Shown one piece after another: positions 46,196 to 58,454 of a stretch of 64,000 nt of DNA. The translations under genes were made by a program, and so were the position numbers. The notes under the pieces were generated by a model. That model did not search any database, had not been told where the DNA came from, and saw only the letters and a program-made list of their open reading frames with translations. Position 1 is the stretch's first letter. Each line of letters begins with the position of its first letter. Source of the stretch: Epiperipatus broadwayi (Eukaryota > Onychophora > Udeonychophora > Euonychophora > Peripatidae); assembly GCA_028023455.1 (NCBI GenBank), contig JAQFVV010012496.1:682001-746000 (forward strand), written 5' to 3'.

Positions 46196-48489
46196 GATAT
46201 TTAATGATAGAAAATGGAAATAATCCAACATATCATATCTTAATGATTAATTTTAAATAAATTTAAAAAATAAAATGTTTGAAACATGTTGAATATAAAT
46301 GGTCATGTTAGCACAGGAAATATAATAATCCAGCAATAAATAGTTCAAAAGCTTATTTAATAGGAGATGAGAAAATCAGGTTTGAATACAGGTAAAAATA
46401 TTGAATATTGGTTAACCCATTGTAATAAGACTGATAAAAGAGATTTTAAAATAAAATAATGTTAATAAAATTGTTGGAGAGTGTGGAAAATTGACAAAAT
46501 ATTGGAAATATAGGAGAAAAAGGCTTGTAAAGGTACAGAACAAAAAATACTCATACAGAAATGAAGCAAAAATTTAAGAAAATTTTAAAATAAATGCAGA
46601 GACTTTTAAATAATCAACATTTAATGCAGAATTTTTAAAAGTTAATATGGAAAATCTTAAAATGGCTGCAGTAAAGAAAAGGATGATGAAATTAGTGATA
46701 CCAAAGAAGTAAAGAATGTCTCTTTACATAATTGTAAAAATGAGACATATTAAGCATAAAACATAATAGGTTAATAAAATTAAAAATTTGGAACAATAAT
46801 GATGTGATAAATTGTCCCAAAAATAATATTTTATAATTTGGTCATTGTATATAGGCAAAAATAAAGTTTAACTTTCCTGATCTCTGACAGATTTTTTTCT
46901 TCTCACTAGAGCTTTCAACTTTCATTTTGATATTAAACCATTATTATTTATCAGAATATAATAAATTTGACTTCATTCAATAGATATTTTTGTTTAGAAA
47001 TTAAATAAATTTTTAAAAAATCACATTTGATTTCCAGAACTATTTTAAAAATTATATTTTAATGAAATCAAAATGCTGTCACATCATCAAATTTTAGTTG
47101 GAGCTGATTCAATTTGCAAAATGAATAAAATCTGCTTTGTTTCAGGTTTGATCTAAAAATCTGAACAAATTTTTTTTAAATAAATATTAAATCTATCAAT
47201 TTATGCTTTAAATGGTTAACATTTTTTCATAATTTTTATGATATTGCTGAATATTATAACAATCTGCTAAATGACCCCATTTCTACAAGCTGTGTTTTCC
47301 AATGACTGTAATCTTTATAGTAACAATATTCAAAAGAAAATATTTTTTTTTATATTTAAAAATAAAACATTTCTTTAAAAAATAAATATGTAATAATATT
47401 TATTTTTGATTTTTAATAATTATGACATAATTATAATACAAATATATTTTAAAAAAATCAAGTTTTTAGACCATTATAATATTTTTTCGATGATCGTAAT
47501 ATTTGCGCAAAATACACTCAGCAAAGTTCATGATCACAGAATAAATAATATCTATTCATCAAATTGGATTTACAGTTCTTTTGTAATACTGATTATTTGA
47601 TTTTTGCCACTATCTTTTGATATTTTTTGTAATTAAAATATTAGAAAATAAATAGAAGTGACATTTTAAAGCCATAAAAAAAAGTTTCACAAAATTTTCA
47701 CCAGGGAAAAAATGCAAATTTAATTGTTAGAAATCTTCCACACTGCCTGAGCATGAGGGTAAATGGACAGGTTAAGTTGTTAGAAATTAATATTTGAATC
47801 TTATGAAATAAAAAAATATATTCTACTAAAAGACAATAGATATAAAAATATGGATATAGTTTAAAGCTGCATTTCATGGAAAAAATAATTACTATTAATT
47901 ATGGAAACCACAACAAATTATAGTTGGATATTCTCATCCTTAACAATGATAAAAATAAGATTTATTCAAAATAGTATATCCTATAAATAAGATATAAAAA
48001 TGTAATTGCTGGAAATTATTGTTATCAAGACCATGGATAATATGTATTTTGATGATTGTGGCTCTTTTCATAAATACAATTTGTAGAGATTAAAGTAAAA
48101 TTGACTGTTGGATGTCTTTCTTAGTCACTTGCCTGTTATAATGACATTATCAAGTCATGAGGTAAAGATCCATTTAGTCCTCATATGTACTTGAGAATTC
48201 ATACAAATTCTTATTAGGTTCATTTATATAAATCAATCTTCTAGATGGCCTTTATTTTTTTAAAATTATTTACAAACATTTAAATTTCCAGTCATCTTCC
48301 TGATTTTTAATATATGGTTTTTCAGAAATATAATTCATGGTTATTTTTATTTTTGTTAATATATTGTGATCATGAAATGTTGCCACATTATTATGATAGG
48401 TGGAATTCCTGAGTATTGTATCAACTCTCACATTATTTTTCAGTAGAGGATGCTATCATTGCATTTCAAAACTTAGATGGATTTTTAGC
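46196..48489. other. Long AT-rich gene-free stretch
   Basis: No gene, RNA or repeat family recognised. Open frames are short and of AT-rich composition (Lys, Asn, Ile, Phe). Confidence 0.55.
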
Positions 48490-49105
48490 TAAAAATAAGT
48501 CCCACATCATGTGACCTAATTTAATAAGCTTGTAATTATAAAAAACTAAAAAATGTGCAAGCTCTAACAAGCTTTATAGATAAATACCACCAAGAGAAAG
48601 CATTTAAAAAAATCTTTATCTAGAAATTACTCCTATCCTCAGACCAGTTTCATGCTTTTGGCACTCCTCAGTGAGATACTGGGATATTTCAGACAAAAGA
48701 TCCAAAATACCATCTCAAAGCCAGCACTTATCTGATAGATTTTAAGTAGACAATCTGAAATTGTCAGATACCTAGATATCTTCAAACCCCAACTTAAATA
48801 GTCATATAAGGCTGAGAATTCTTTTGCCATACCATATATTAATAGCCTTAGCAATATAACATCATTTATGACTTAAAAGCAAAAGCTATTTTAATGGCTA
48901 AAAATAAGTCACACATCACATGACTTAATTTAATAAGTGTGTGATTATAAATGCTAAAGAGCATGCACACTTCAGTAAGCTTTATCAATAAATGCTGCCA
49001 AAATAAAGCATTTGAAAAAATCTCTATTTAGAAATTACCCCTATCCTCAGACCAGTTTCATGCTTTTGGAATTCCTCAGTGAGGCATTAGCATGAGATAA
49101 AAAAG
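48490..49105 (+). repeat. Two direct copies of F6-related half elements
   Basis: Positions 48490-48680 and 48893-49100 share AAAATAAGTC, CACATCA..TGAC..AATTTAATAA, AGCTTTAT, TCTAGAAATTAC or a variant, and CCTATCCTCAGACCAGTTTC. Between them lie GGCTGAGAATTC and CCATATATTAATAGC, as in the inner arms of the 8681-9510 element. Confidence 0.7.
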
Positions 49106-49484
49106 GCAAAATTTTATATAGTGATTAATCTAAAAAAGATTTTTATATAACCCAGGAGACAATCTACATGTCAGATATTTTTATCTAACTTGGTGAAATT
49201 ATTTTGTCTTCACTGCAAAAATTACTTTTCTGTATTTATAATCTGCAGAAGAAAAAGTAATAATAACAATTTAAAAGATTAAGCATGCAATCAGAAATGT
49301 TATGAACCTGTAAATAAAACTCTCTGGTTTTTGATATTTGAGTAAAATCACCAATAAAGGTGTTAATAGAATGAGAAATTTGATATATGGAAATCGAGCA
49401 TATTTTCCATATGATATTTAAAAATAATTTAAACCCAAATCAATGCTTACCTGCCATGAGTTATGTAAACAAATACAATCAATA

Positions 49485-49690
49485 CTTGATATAGATCAAC
49501 TGATGAGTGCCGGTTCAGCATAAAATACATATATTGGAGATCATTTATTATTTTCACAAGTGAATTGACATGTGTATGATTGTATTGGATATATTGGATA
49601 GATGAAGGGAGTTTGAAAGTCTGGGTTCAAATCCTTTTTAATTACATCTAAACTCCAGGGATATAAAGTATGCCTGTATTTAAACCATTA
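49485..49690 (+). repeat. Dispersed repeat R1, 3' half, copy 6
   Basis: Contains GATCAACTGATGAGTGCCGG, TTCAGCATAAAATACATATA, and GAAAGTCTGGGTTCAAATCC (B-box-like). It ends with GCCTGTATTTAAACC. Confidence 0.7.
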
Positions 49691-50490
49691 ATATAGATCA
49701 AATATATTTGTCACTACAAATGAGAACAGGTAAATACAGATCAATTATACTTGCAAGATGTCATCTGAAAAGCTAGATACAAATATCTAAGTGATGATGA
49801 ATTAGTTTCGGTACATATACCAAAAAATATATGCTTAACACTTTTAATTCTGATAAAAAACAAATAATATAAAATTATTTACTCAAACTAAGCTTTGGAT
49901 GAAGATTGGTGGATTAAAAGAATTAATTGTCACTGAAATTAGAACAAATTTCAAAAGAAGAATTATTTCAATTCTACTGTAATCCTTCTCCTTAGTAATA
50001 TTGATTTTAAATACAAAAATATAAAGAGAAAATTATAAATAAAGAAGATAAAAATGTTAAAACTACGTATTAGACATCTTTCTTTTTACCCCCCCCTCCC
50101 AAAAAAAATGTAACACTTCAGTTCTATTATTTGGAATGCCACTTAATGACATTAAGAAATGTAAATTCTTTTATCTTAAATCACACACAAACTGTAATTA
50201 AATGATTATAATCTCTTTTAAAATATTTTCTTTAAAGTAAATAAAAAAGTGAAAAATTTTATTTCTCTTAAAATGGATAAAATGAAACCAAGTCATTTTT
50301 TCAAAATAAGAGTCATAGATCACATGACCCAATTTTCTTAAGCTTGTAAGATATTGCAGCTTTGTGATAAATGCTGGCTAAGCATTTATCACAAAGCTTG
50401 TTGAGCAATTGGCAATGCTCATTGTTTAAGTCATTTTTTTATTTTTTAAAATTTTAGTATATGATTTTTTTTTCTTCTACAGTACAGACT
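49691..50490. other. AT-rich spacer
   Basis: No gene seen. A short C-run/A-run (CCCCCCCTCCC then eight A) lies at 50090. Confidence 0.5.
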
Positions 50491-50494
50491 TGGG

Positions 50495-50640
50495 ATTTGA
50501 ACTCAGACTTTCACACGACTCTCAACTATCCACGCTATCTCATACTGCTGACACATTTGATCACACACACATGTCATGTGTGTAATCAAGTGTGTCAGAA
50601 TATGAGATAGCATGGATAGTTGAGGGTCGTGTGAAATTCT
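50495..50640. repeat. Hairpin of R1 tail
   Basis: AACTCAGACTTTCACACGAC ... GATCACACACACATG pairs with CATGTGTGTAATCAAGTG ... GTCGTGTGAAA. Two R1 tails (B-box modules) face each other around a CATGTCATG centre. Confidence 0.8.
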
Positions 50641-51593
50641 TTAAAATTGGTTTTTTTTTAAATAAAAAAGAGAACAATATGAGATTTTTTAAATGTAAAT
50701 TTTAAAATATTTATTTTAATTAAAGATTAGTTTTGGAATTTTTTTCAATTGCATATTTATTTATTTATTAGAAATATATTTTGCTGATATATCTATAACA
50801 AATTAATAAAAACAGTTGAAAAGTGTTATAATATTAACAAGCTGACAATAATAACCCGACTAAACCATGGATAAGCCTGCCATACATCCCTCATATTGCA
50901 ATAAACCTTCAAAAGATCTGTGTGGACATATTCAGAATTAGCTTCAGATTAGTCCCTCTTTCAACAACCTTTTAACAACAACAACACAAAGACAAAATAT
51001 CTTTTGAACATGCTCCCCAGGTTGAATATAAAATTTCTTGCCATGTCCCATCCTGTAGTTCTCTGTATGACAGTGAATTTTATGCTAACAGGTCAACAAG
51101 AATTTCTCAGCACTTATATTCATATAATAAAGCATGAATACAAATCACTCTTTTTTGATCATAATCTGACTATGGGACACAGCTGTTCCTCCCTTCAATA
51201 TAAGAATAATATGTGCAGAGCGGATCAAAGGAAAAGAAAATATAAAAAGGCTTGGGCTATTGCAAGGGATTCTCATTCCATGTGTCCATTTATCAAAAAA
51301 ATGGGACATCAAATTTGCATACTGTGCTTGATTTGCATATTAGTCTTCACCACTATATATGCATATTTTTAATGATGCAGTTTTATTCACTATGATTCTG
51401 GCACCGATCTTCTGAAAGGTGGCTCAGTGCTTCTTTTTAATTTCTTATAACCTTTTCATATTAACTTGAACAGTACAAGTTTGGTAGAATTACATAGTAG
51501 TATGAAAAGTATATATATATTTCTGTGATGCAAATTAACTAATTGTGTTATTACATTTTCTTTACTTCACAAGATTAAGAATTGACATACATG
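50641..51593. other. Spacer with one unexplained ORF
   Basis: AT-rich. An open frame runs from ATG at 51010 to 51372 (about 120 codons). It has a basic middle section (RADQRKRKYKKAW) and a hydrophobic end (ICILCLICILVFTTIYAYF). I do not recognise it. There is no upstream or downstream support for a gene, and it may be chance. Confidence 0.35.
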
Positions 51594-51601
51594 TGTTATT
51601 C

Positions 51602-51651
51602 GGTTCTTGTTAAATAGCCACTGTACATTACTTGGTGGTGCTGTTTCTGTG
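51602..51651 (+). repeat. Merlin 2 left terminal inverted repeat
   Basis: 50 bp, beginning GGTTCTTGTTAAATA. Differs from the complement of 53936-53985 at only a few positions. Confidence 0.9.
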
Positions 51652-52203
51652 TAATGACACAGAATAATACTGCTTTTGTGGCCAAACCTAAAGCTAATAC
51701 ACCACTATGATCATAGTATCCATGTAGTGGCCATGTGATGTGGTTGACATAGCCAAAACTATGACACTACCAATCAGTAAGCAACCATTTAATTCTGCCA
51801 CATACCAAACCTATGGCAATACAACACTAAGATCGTAATAGTCATTTAATAGTTGCCATGTGATGGTGTCACTTTCTATGCATCTGCACAGAAATGTTCT
51901 GCCCAGCTTTGTGTGGCTTTCTTTGCATACAATCAGTAATGGCAGTTCACTACTATTTAATCTGAGGCTGTGTGTATTGGAATGTCTTAGAACTGTTGAA
52001 ATGTTGTTCCAAATGGTTTTCCCTAGACCCCAACTGACATAGTATTAACTACTACTAATTGTCAGTGTGTCAGAAATGCTTCCCTATGCAATTTTAAATT
52101 TGGAAATGGCTTTGCCACAGCACAATTGCAGGTGTTCACATAAAAGTCCTGTTTTGTCCATGACTCGTATGAGAAAAACAAAGTAGCTGAAGGCAATAGC
52201 ATC

Positions 52204-53056
52204 ATGATTCAACTGTGGGACATCCCAAACACAGAAGTTGATGCAGTTGCCTTTCTGCAGGCTCAAAACATTCTGCCACTTGTCAATCAATGTGTCTGTG
52301 GTAAAGGTATGACACTTAGTAGACAAATGTGACAGTCTGTGTTATTCGTGTGCCTGCAGGCAAACAGTGTCCATTCACAAGGGGACATGGTTTGAGAGTT
52401 CCAGAATATTCTTCCTCAAAGCTTTGTGGTGTATGTATTTGTGGAGCCGAGACTAACTGACCATTAAATGTGCCAGAGATGACCTCCAAATCTCGAAACC
52501 TACATTAGTACAGTGATGTCTGGTTTGAGAGAGCTCAACCATTTAAGTTTTTTGTCAAGCACCTGTCATCTAATAGGCAGTCCTGGACTCATTGTGGAGG
52601 TAGATGCAATGCTTTTCCTCATGGCACAAGAGCCAGCAGGGAAGGATACTTCCTCAGCAGTGGCTTTTTGGAGGCATTTGCTGGGAGACAGGTGAATGTT
52701 TCACCTCTGCTATCCCCTGTCACTCTGCAGCGATGCTGCTGAATTTCAGCCATCAAAATGTGAAGTCTGGATCTACTATCTACTTAGACTGTTGGAAGAG
52801 GTATAAGACCACTGACCTTGAGGTTTTAGCCACCTAACAGTTAACCACCAATATAATATTGTTGACCCCAGAACAGGCACCCAAGACCATTGAGAGGTTT
52901 TGGGATATTCTGAAGTAGCAAAACAAAAAACATTGTAGCACAGCACACCAAGGCCTAGACAATTACCTGGCTGAATTTATTTGGAGATACCTTCATAAAG
53001 ATGAAGACATGTTTAGAGCCATATTACAGCAAATGACCACTAACATAACTCACTAA
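52204..53056 (+). pseudogene. Merlin (ISXO2-like) transposase, nearly full length
   Basis: This enzyme would cut the element out and insert it elsewhere. From ATG at 52204 the order is: an N-terminal helix (EVDAVAFLQAQNIL); a CVCGKGMTL segment that keeps part of a zinc-binding Cys pair; HKGTWFESSRIFF after a frame change near 52380; VEVDAMLF with the first catalytic Asp (52603-52605); GRILPQQWLFGGICWETGEC; GSTIYLDCWKRYK with the second Asp (52787-52789); TIERFWDILK with the candidate catalytic Glu (52892-52894); and LDNYLAEFIWRYLHKDEDMF, then stop at 53056. The Asp-Glu spacing of about 34 residues suits the family. At least three frame changes and several stops, one right after WDILK, make it inactive. 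The whole length, about 285 codons, is normal for Merlin. Confidence 0.88.
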
Positions 53057-53935
53057 TCTCCAAATTCATTTCTGGCTGTTTGTTCTTTCAACGTTGTTCA
53101 TAAATGTTACTCTTCTCAGCCAAAAAAGTTTTCTGATTAATTAAAGTTATATGTCATTAATAAATTTATTTTTGGAATTAAGCTGTTTTATCATTGTGAT
53201 TAATTTGTAAGCTAATCAAATCCAAAGGTTTTTGGTTTTATTTTGGTGTTATTCATTCGTTTTTTTTTTAAAACTTTCATTTAATATTACAACCAGACTG
53301 TCAGTGTAGAAGGGTAGGAGGTGGAGGACAGTAGGCTGAATAAAAAAGTCTTTGATTCTTTATTGTAAATAAGAAGAAAGTGGCCTTGGGGGGGTAAACC
53401 AAAAAGAAAAGCTGAAAGCAGGAAAATAAAGAAAGCCGAGTCTGATTAAATACTGGGTAAAAAAGTTCGCTTTTTAGATTACATTTGTTGTACTATTCTG
53501 AAAGTATAAAAAAGAAACAAATCTACCTCTGACTAATTACTATAAAATAAATTACACTTTTTTGAACACCTTACTATTAAAAGAAAACTCACCCTCCTTT
53601 TTATTAAAACTAAAAAAAAAGGTTCTTTTAAAACATAATATAATTCCAAAAAAAAAAAAGCCACCATGTAGGATAAGTAGAAAAAGAATTACAAAAAAAA
53701 TCACCGCTTTTTTAAAAAAAACTAAAAAAAGGTAAGAATAAGGTAGTTTTTCAAGAAAAATAAAGACATATTATTTCAAAAAACATCGAATTCTTTTGAC
53801 CAAAAAAAAAAGGCTTTTTTTTGAAAGAACAAAAAAAATGTAAATTTTTAATGATTAAAAAAAAGCCATATTATAAAATAACATAAATTGTTTAAGAGTC
53901 AACAGGCCTGGGAACATTATATCGCACTGTTTTTG

Positions 53936-53985
53936 CACAGAAACTGCACCACCAAGTGATGTACAGTAGATATTTAACAAGTACC
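53936..53985 (-). repeat. Merlin 2 right terminal inverted repeat
   Basis: 50 bp ending TATTTAACAAGTACC, the complement of the left repeat. Confidence 0.9.
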
Positions 53986-53993
53986 CGTTATTC

Positions 53994-54684
53994 TAATAAC
54001 AAACCAGCCATTCTATCTTTTGTTAATTTGTTTTGAAATGTAGTTTCCCAAAAATATTAATTACATAAAATACTTTCAGACTTCAAAGATTTTATTTCTC
54101 AAAAGATTCTACAGAGTTTATAAATACTTATTGTGTTACTATAGTTCAAAGCCATTTTGGAGGTTGGTAGCATAAAGAACTGAAAGGTAATATGGTCTCA
54201 TTTTTATACATATTGCTGTAATATATAGATGACTAGACCTCTTTGAACCATCTATTATCTATCCTAATAACTACTTCCTTCCAATTAACCTACTATTGAA
54301 GATTAGATTCCAAGTTGTTTTGCATATAAAAAAACTGCCTGAAAATTAAAAAGGTTAAAACTCAAAGAATTTATATTATTTCATTTACAAACAAAATAGT
54401 GAAATCTACTATGATATCTAAGATGTCAACCTAATATGTCTATTTATAAAATGCAATACTGTACTAATAAATAAAAATTCCTAGAAAATTTTTATGAAAG
54501 AAAACATTTTTAGTATGTGCTAAGTAATAAATTTATTTCATAAATTGCCTAGATTAAAACAAACATATGGATTTTGTTATAGTTAATAATTTTCAATAAT
54601 AAATCAAATATATTTATTATATTGTATAAAGTGAAATTTTAAATTCTGATTTTTTTCTGTGTTATAACTATTTAGGTTATATAT
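53994..54684. other. AT-rich spacer
   Basis: No gene or named repeat seen between Merlin 2 and element D. Confidence 0.5.
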
Positions 54685-56405
54685 TGTACTGCTGGTGAAT
54701 ATATATGTTTCAAACATACATATATTCTGCATTACATATATAATCATTTAAAAATAAATGATCAAATTGATTTTTGAAAAGAAATGAGAATAGTAAAATA
54801 GAAAGAAAATTATGTTTCTAAAGAATTTTTTTTTCTAAAAAATGCAAAACTTGCAAAAATAAAGTATTGCGTCACATTTTTCGTTTAAAAATAAAAGAAA
54901 GTTTTTAATATTAAAGAATGAGTAGAAGGAGGGGGTAATTCTCAGTGAAAAAAACTAGCTCTTTCTTTTTATAAATTTAAAAAAAATGTATGGATGAAGA
55001 AAAAAAAGAAAATAACAAATAAATGTAAAAATAAAATCAGACTAAAAATATAATATGTAAAAAAAAAGAAAATGTTTAAAATTGCAATTTATTAAAGTTT
55101 ACTTGGCTGATAAAAAAAAGATAACTCCCAGTTGAATTAATTAAAGAAAAAATGGTAACTCACATACACTATATTGTCAAGAAAGATAGATTAATTTTGA
55201 AATGAGATTATATAACCAAAGAATGCAAAAATTAATCATAATGAGACAGTAGATGAATCTGGAAGGAGGATTAAGATAAAAATATAAAATTAATCAAACT
55301 TGATCTGAAAACAATAAAGAGAAAACAATGAGAGAGAGAAATATAAAAGACAGAAGAGACAAAAAATAATTTCCAGTCATATTGTTATTCTGACACAGTC
55401 AAATTCTTATTCAATACTGCTGTATTACTATTTTAAAAAATTAAAGAGAAGACAGCCAGACAAACTATCCACATTTCCAGTATGTGTTCATCAATCTATC
55501 TTCACCGAAGGCTGACCTAGCAACATGTGGTGCTAAAAAAAAGAAGTGTTTGGCTAGCCTTCAATAAGTTTTCAGTACCATCAGATGTCTCTACCTGGAA
55601 TAAATGCTCACCTTGTGACCTGTGAAATGCTGATGATTTCTCTTCTTCACTGTAAACTTGAAAAATTGAAAAGAAGCCATAAACAATTGATAGAAATCAA
55701 AGCCCTACTGGTTGGTAGTTGACAAGTAAAGAAATTGAATCTATGAAAGTGTGATGTTTTATTTTAAGTCCTAGGTAAATTTAATTTTTTTTTCCCATTA
55801 TAAATATCTACACATATATGTGAATGAAAGGAACTTTGATGCAGTGTCATAATTACAACCAATGTAATCTTTAATATTGCCTATGTAAATTTTATTGTGT
55901 TATAATTATGCGTATGTGTAAAATAAAAATCTGTTAGCTTAATTATTGTTGGATTGATTCCCTCTCTTAGAACTGCATCACTAGTATCTTAATTTATAAA
56001 TAGCTTGTGTTGGGTGAGTATGCCAAAGATTCCCCTCACAATTGATAAAAAGAGCTAGCTTGGGATATGGCAAGCTCTAGATTGTGTACTTATCATCTAG
56101 AACATGATGACTATAAAACCTGTGTGGTTAGCTGGCACCTGAGAGTAATCATCTAAACAAATAAAGTGCTTTGGATGGCAGGTGTTTGAATCTAGCAGTC
56201 AAGAAGTGCATAGTCTGGAAATGTGATCATAGGCTAAATGTTGTATAGCCTCAGTCTGATTATAGTTACTGTTAATGTTTAATCTATCTGTGGTATTATA
56301 CTTTTCTGCTTGAAGGTCCAGCCTATTGCCAGAGTGGAAGTGCAGCATGAGTTAAAATTGAGATTTAAAGAAAATAATAAAAACGACTTTCTCCGATCTG
56401 GTTCA
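54685..56405 (+). repeat. 5' LTR of element D
   Basis: 1,721 bp. It aligns with 58455-60275 throughout, except for the SINE inserted in the latter. Confidence 0.85.
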
Positions 56406-56694
56406 ATTGGCATTTCCAAAATGGGTGCCAAAGTGCCACAAATTATCAGAGTAATTAAAATCACAATTGAATTTAGAATTTAAAAAAAGTTTGAAACGAA
56501 ATTTTAGTTAAATGCAAAATTGCATGATAATAAATGTTAAAATAAATGCAAAATTGTGTAGTGATAAAAGTTAAAATTGGTGAGCAGTATGAAAAGAGAA
56601 TAAACCAATGCAAACAAATTATAATATTAAATAGGAATATGTAAATAAAAAGGAGAGAGACTAGAGAGTTTTTATGTATATTAGGAATATTGAT

Positions 56695-56945
56695 GGTAAG
56701 GGAGGAATTAGAAAGGACAAAGAGGAGATTCTGACTGTAGGCAGATAATGAAATATCTGTGACATCAACCCATAAAAGGAAGCAAAAATAATCCACTGTG
56801 GAAAGTTAGTAAGTGTTATGGTAAGGTGGAAATTAGAAAGGACAAAGAGGAGATTCTGACTGTAGGCAGATAATGAAATATCTGTGATATCAACCCATAA
56901 AAGGAAGCATAAATAATCCATTGTGGAAAGGTAGTAAGTGCTATT
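56695..56945 (+). repeat. Two direct copies of a 125-bp unit in element D
   Basis: Both units contain TTAGAAAGGACAAAGAGGAG, GACTGTAGGCAGATAATG and CAACCCATAAAAGGAAGCA. They start at about 56695 and 56820. No reading frame is kept open on the plus strand. Confidence 0.85.
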
Positions 56946-57006
56946 GCTTAAAAGGGGGGGGGTACAATATATATATATATTGAAACAGACATATATATAT
57001 ATTTAT

Positions 57007-57009
57007 ACC

Positions 57010-57055
<46 letters not shown>
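57007..57055. repeat. (TA)n microsatellite
   Basis: TA dinucleotides between the duplicated leader region and the integrase remnant. Confidence 0.9.
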
Positions 57056-57056
<1 letters not shown>

Positions 57057-57113
57057 GAAAAAGAAGATAAACAAAGATATATAGTGATTTCTGTCGCCAT
57101 GTGGAAGTAAATA

Positions 57114-58157
57114 GTGGATCATATTCATAAAAAGTATAGTCACTATGGAACAAATAATATTGAGGGTTGGTTGAGTCATTGGTTTTACTGGCTGGGGATG
57201 TATGCCAGCATTCTGGATAACATAAATGAGTGTGAAGTATGCTTGAAAACAAAACCACTTAAAAAAAATGGAGTAAGTCTGCTTATGCCTATTTACTCTC
57301 AACACCCTAATAGCTTAGTGGCTATGGATTTTTACGGACCATTGCACCTGCTTAACAAAATGAGATATCTCGTAGTGGTTTACAATATAGTTTCAAAATT
57401 GGTGGTTGCATATCCGGTGTCTCATGCAAATGCTAAGCAAACAATATGAGTGTTGGAACAGCAGCACTTTGAAACTGTTGGAGTTTCTGATAAAATTATA
57501 TCTGATCCTAGAATGCCATTCATTTCTGAGGAGTGGAGGAAATGGTTTGAGACACAAAATAAAACACATTCTTGTCTATTCATAACCCACAGTCCAATCT
57601 ATGTGAGCAGGTCATGTGGGAATTAGGGTGACTATTTAGAGTGTATATATACAATAATCATCAAAGGTGGATTAAAGAAATATCATGCATCCTCAATATG
57701 ATAAATTGGTCAAAAAATAAATCTACAGGGTTTGAATCTGTACAGCTTCATTTTGAAAAGAACATACCTTATCCATTTAAAACTAAACTGTCAGTGGAGA
57801 TGGGCACTGCAGATAAATAAAGGGATACTGGACAAGCATGGATTAAGTTAAAACAGATGGGTGAGTTAAGGCAGAGGAGGCAAGGAAAGGCAAAGGATGA
57901 ATTTACATGGGACAATGTTATGATAAGAATTAACTCTGGGAGCCACCCAAAAAAATGTGTATAAAAAGTTTCAACCAATCCACAATGGTCCATATATAAT
58001 AATATGCAAATACGACAACAATGCATTTGTTGTGGCAAAGGGTGTAGAGGAAAAAGGAACTTACCATGCTTGGGCACTGAGATTAATAAAAAGGAGCCAC
58101 CTGACAAACATTAAGAAAAGCTATAGTAAGGTTGGAATTGTAGGTAACAAAAGCTAA
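57114..58157 (+). pseudogene. Ty3/gypsy integrase, broken
   Basis: This enzyme would join retrotransposon DNA to the host genome. The first part shows the zinc-binding pattern (HIHKKYSHYG ... ECEVCLKTK), with the usual W-L-G-M between. The catalytic core follows: LVAMDFYGPLH with the first Asp near 57330; a YLVVVYNIVSKLVVAYPV strand block; IISDPRMPF with the second Asp; and, after a frameshift near 57573, QSNLCEQVMWEL with the Glu about 35 residues later (DD35E). The rest includes STGFESVQLHFEKN. The C-terminal FQPIHNGPYIII ... AWALRLIKRS is the GPY/F module typical of gypsy integrases. Stops at 57447, near 57628 and near 57820, plus at least two frameshifts, disable it. No RT or RNase H precedes it. 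Confidence 0.85.
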
Positions 58158-58454
58158 ACAAATACCTGTATTATATGAAGAATAGAAATAATGTTAATAA
58201 AATAAAATGCTTTTGTGTTGGAAGGTAATGGAAATAAGATGGAATAAATAAAATATAAGATAATGTATTTTTTGAGAGTTAATAACAGAAATGAAATAAA
58301 GTAAAGAATTTTTTTAAAAGAATCAATATATAATAATGAGAATAAAATTTAAAAAAAGTAAAATAAACAGAATTTTGTATAAAGAATAAATAAATTGTTA
58401 GAGATAAAATAGTCAATTTGATGCATTTTACCTTTCAAACTGGGTGTGGGGTGA

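Larger units (their letters stand above)
51594..53993 (+). mobile_element. Merlin DNA transposon 2, with TIRs and TSD
   Basis: Terminal inverted repeats of 50 bp (51602-51651 and 53936-53985) start GGTTCTTGTTAAATAGCCAC and GGTACTTGTTAAATATCTAC. Both contain TTGGTGGTGC and TTTCTGTG. The flanks are TGTTATTC (51594-51601) and CGTTATTC (53986-53993), an 8-bp target duplication with one mismatch. Merlin elements are known to make 8-9 bp duplications. The 2,384-bp element carries one transposase pseudogene. The segment after it (53240-53900) is rich in A and T homopolymers. Confidence 0.92.

Noticed and set aside
51010-51372. Small membrane protein gene
   Set aside because: The C-terminal hydrophobic run is suggestive, but there is no splice, promoter or homology support; kept only as an unexplained ORF.
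52084-52326. 80-codon minus-strand frame
   Set aside because: It is antisense to the start of the Merlin 2 transposase, which explains the sequence better.
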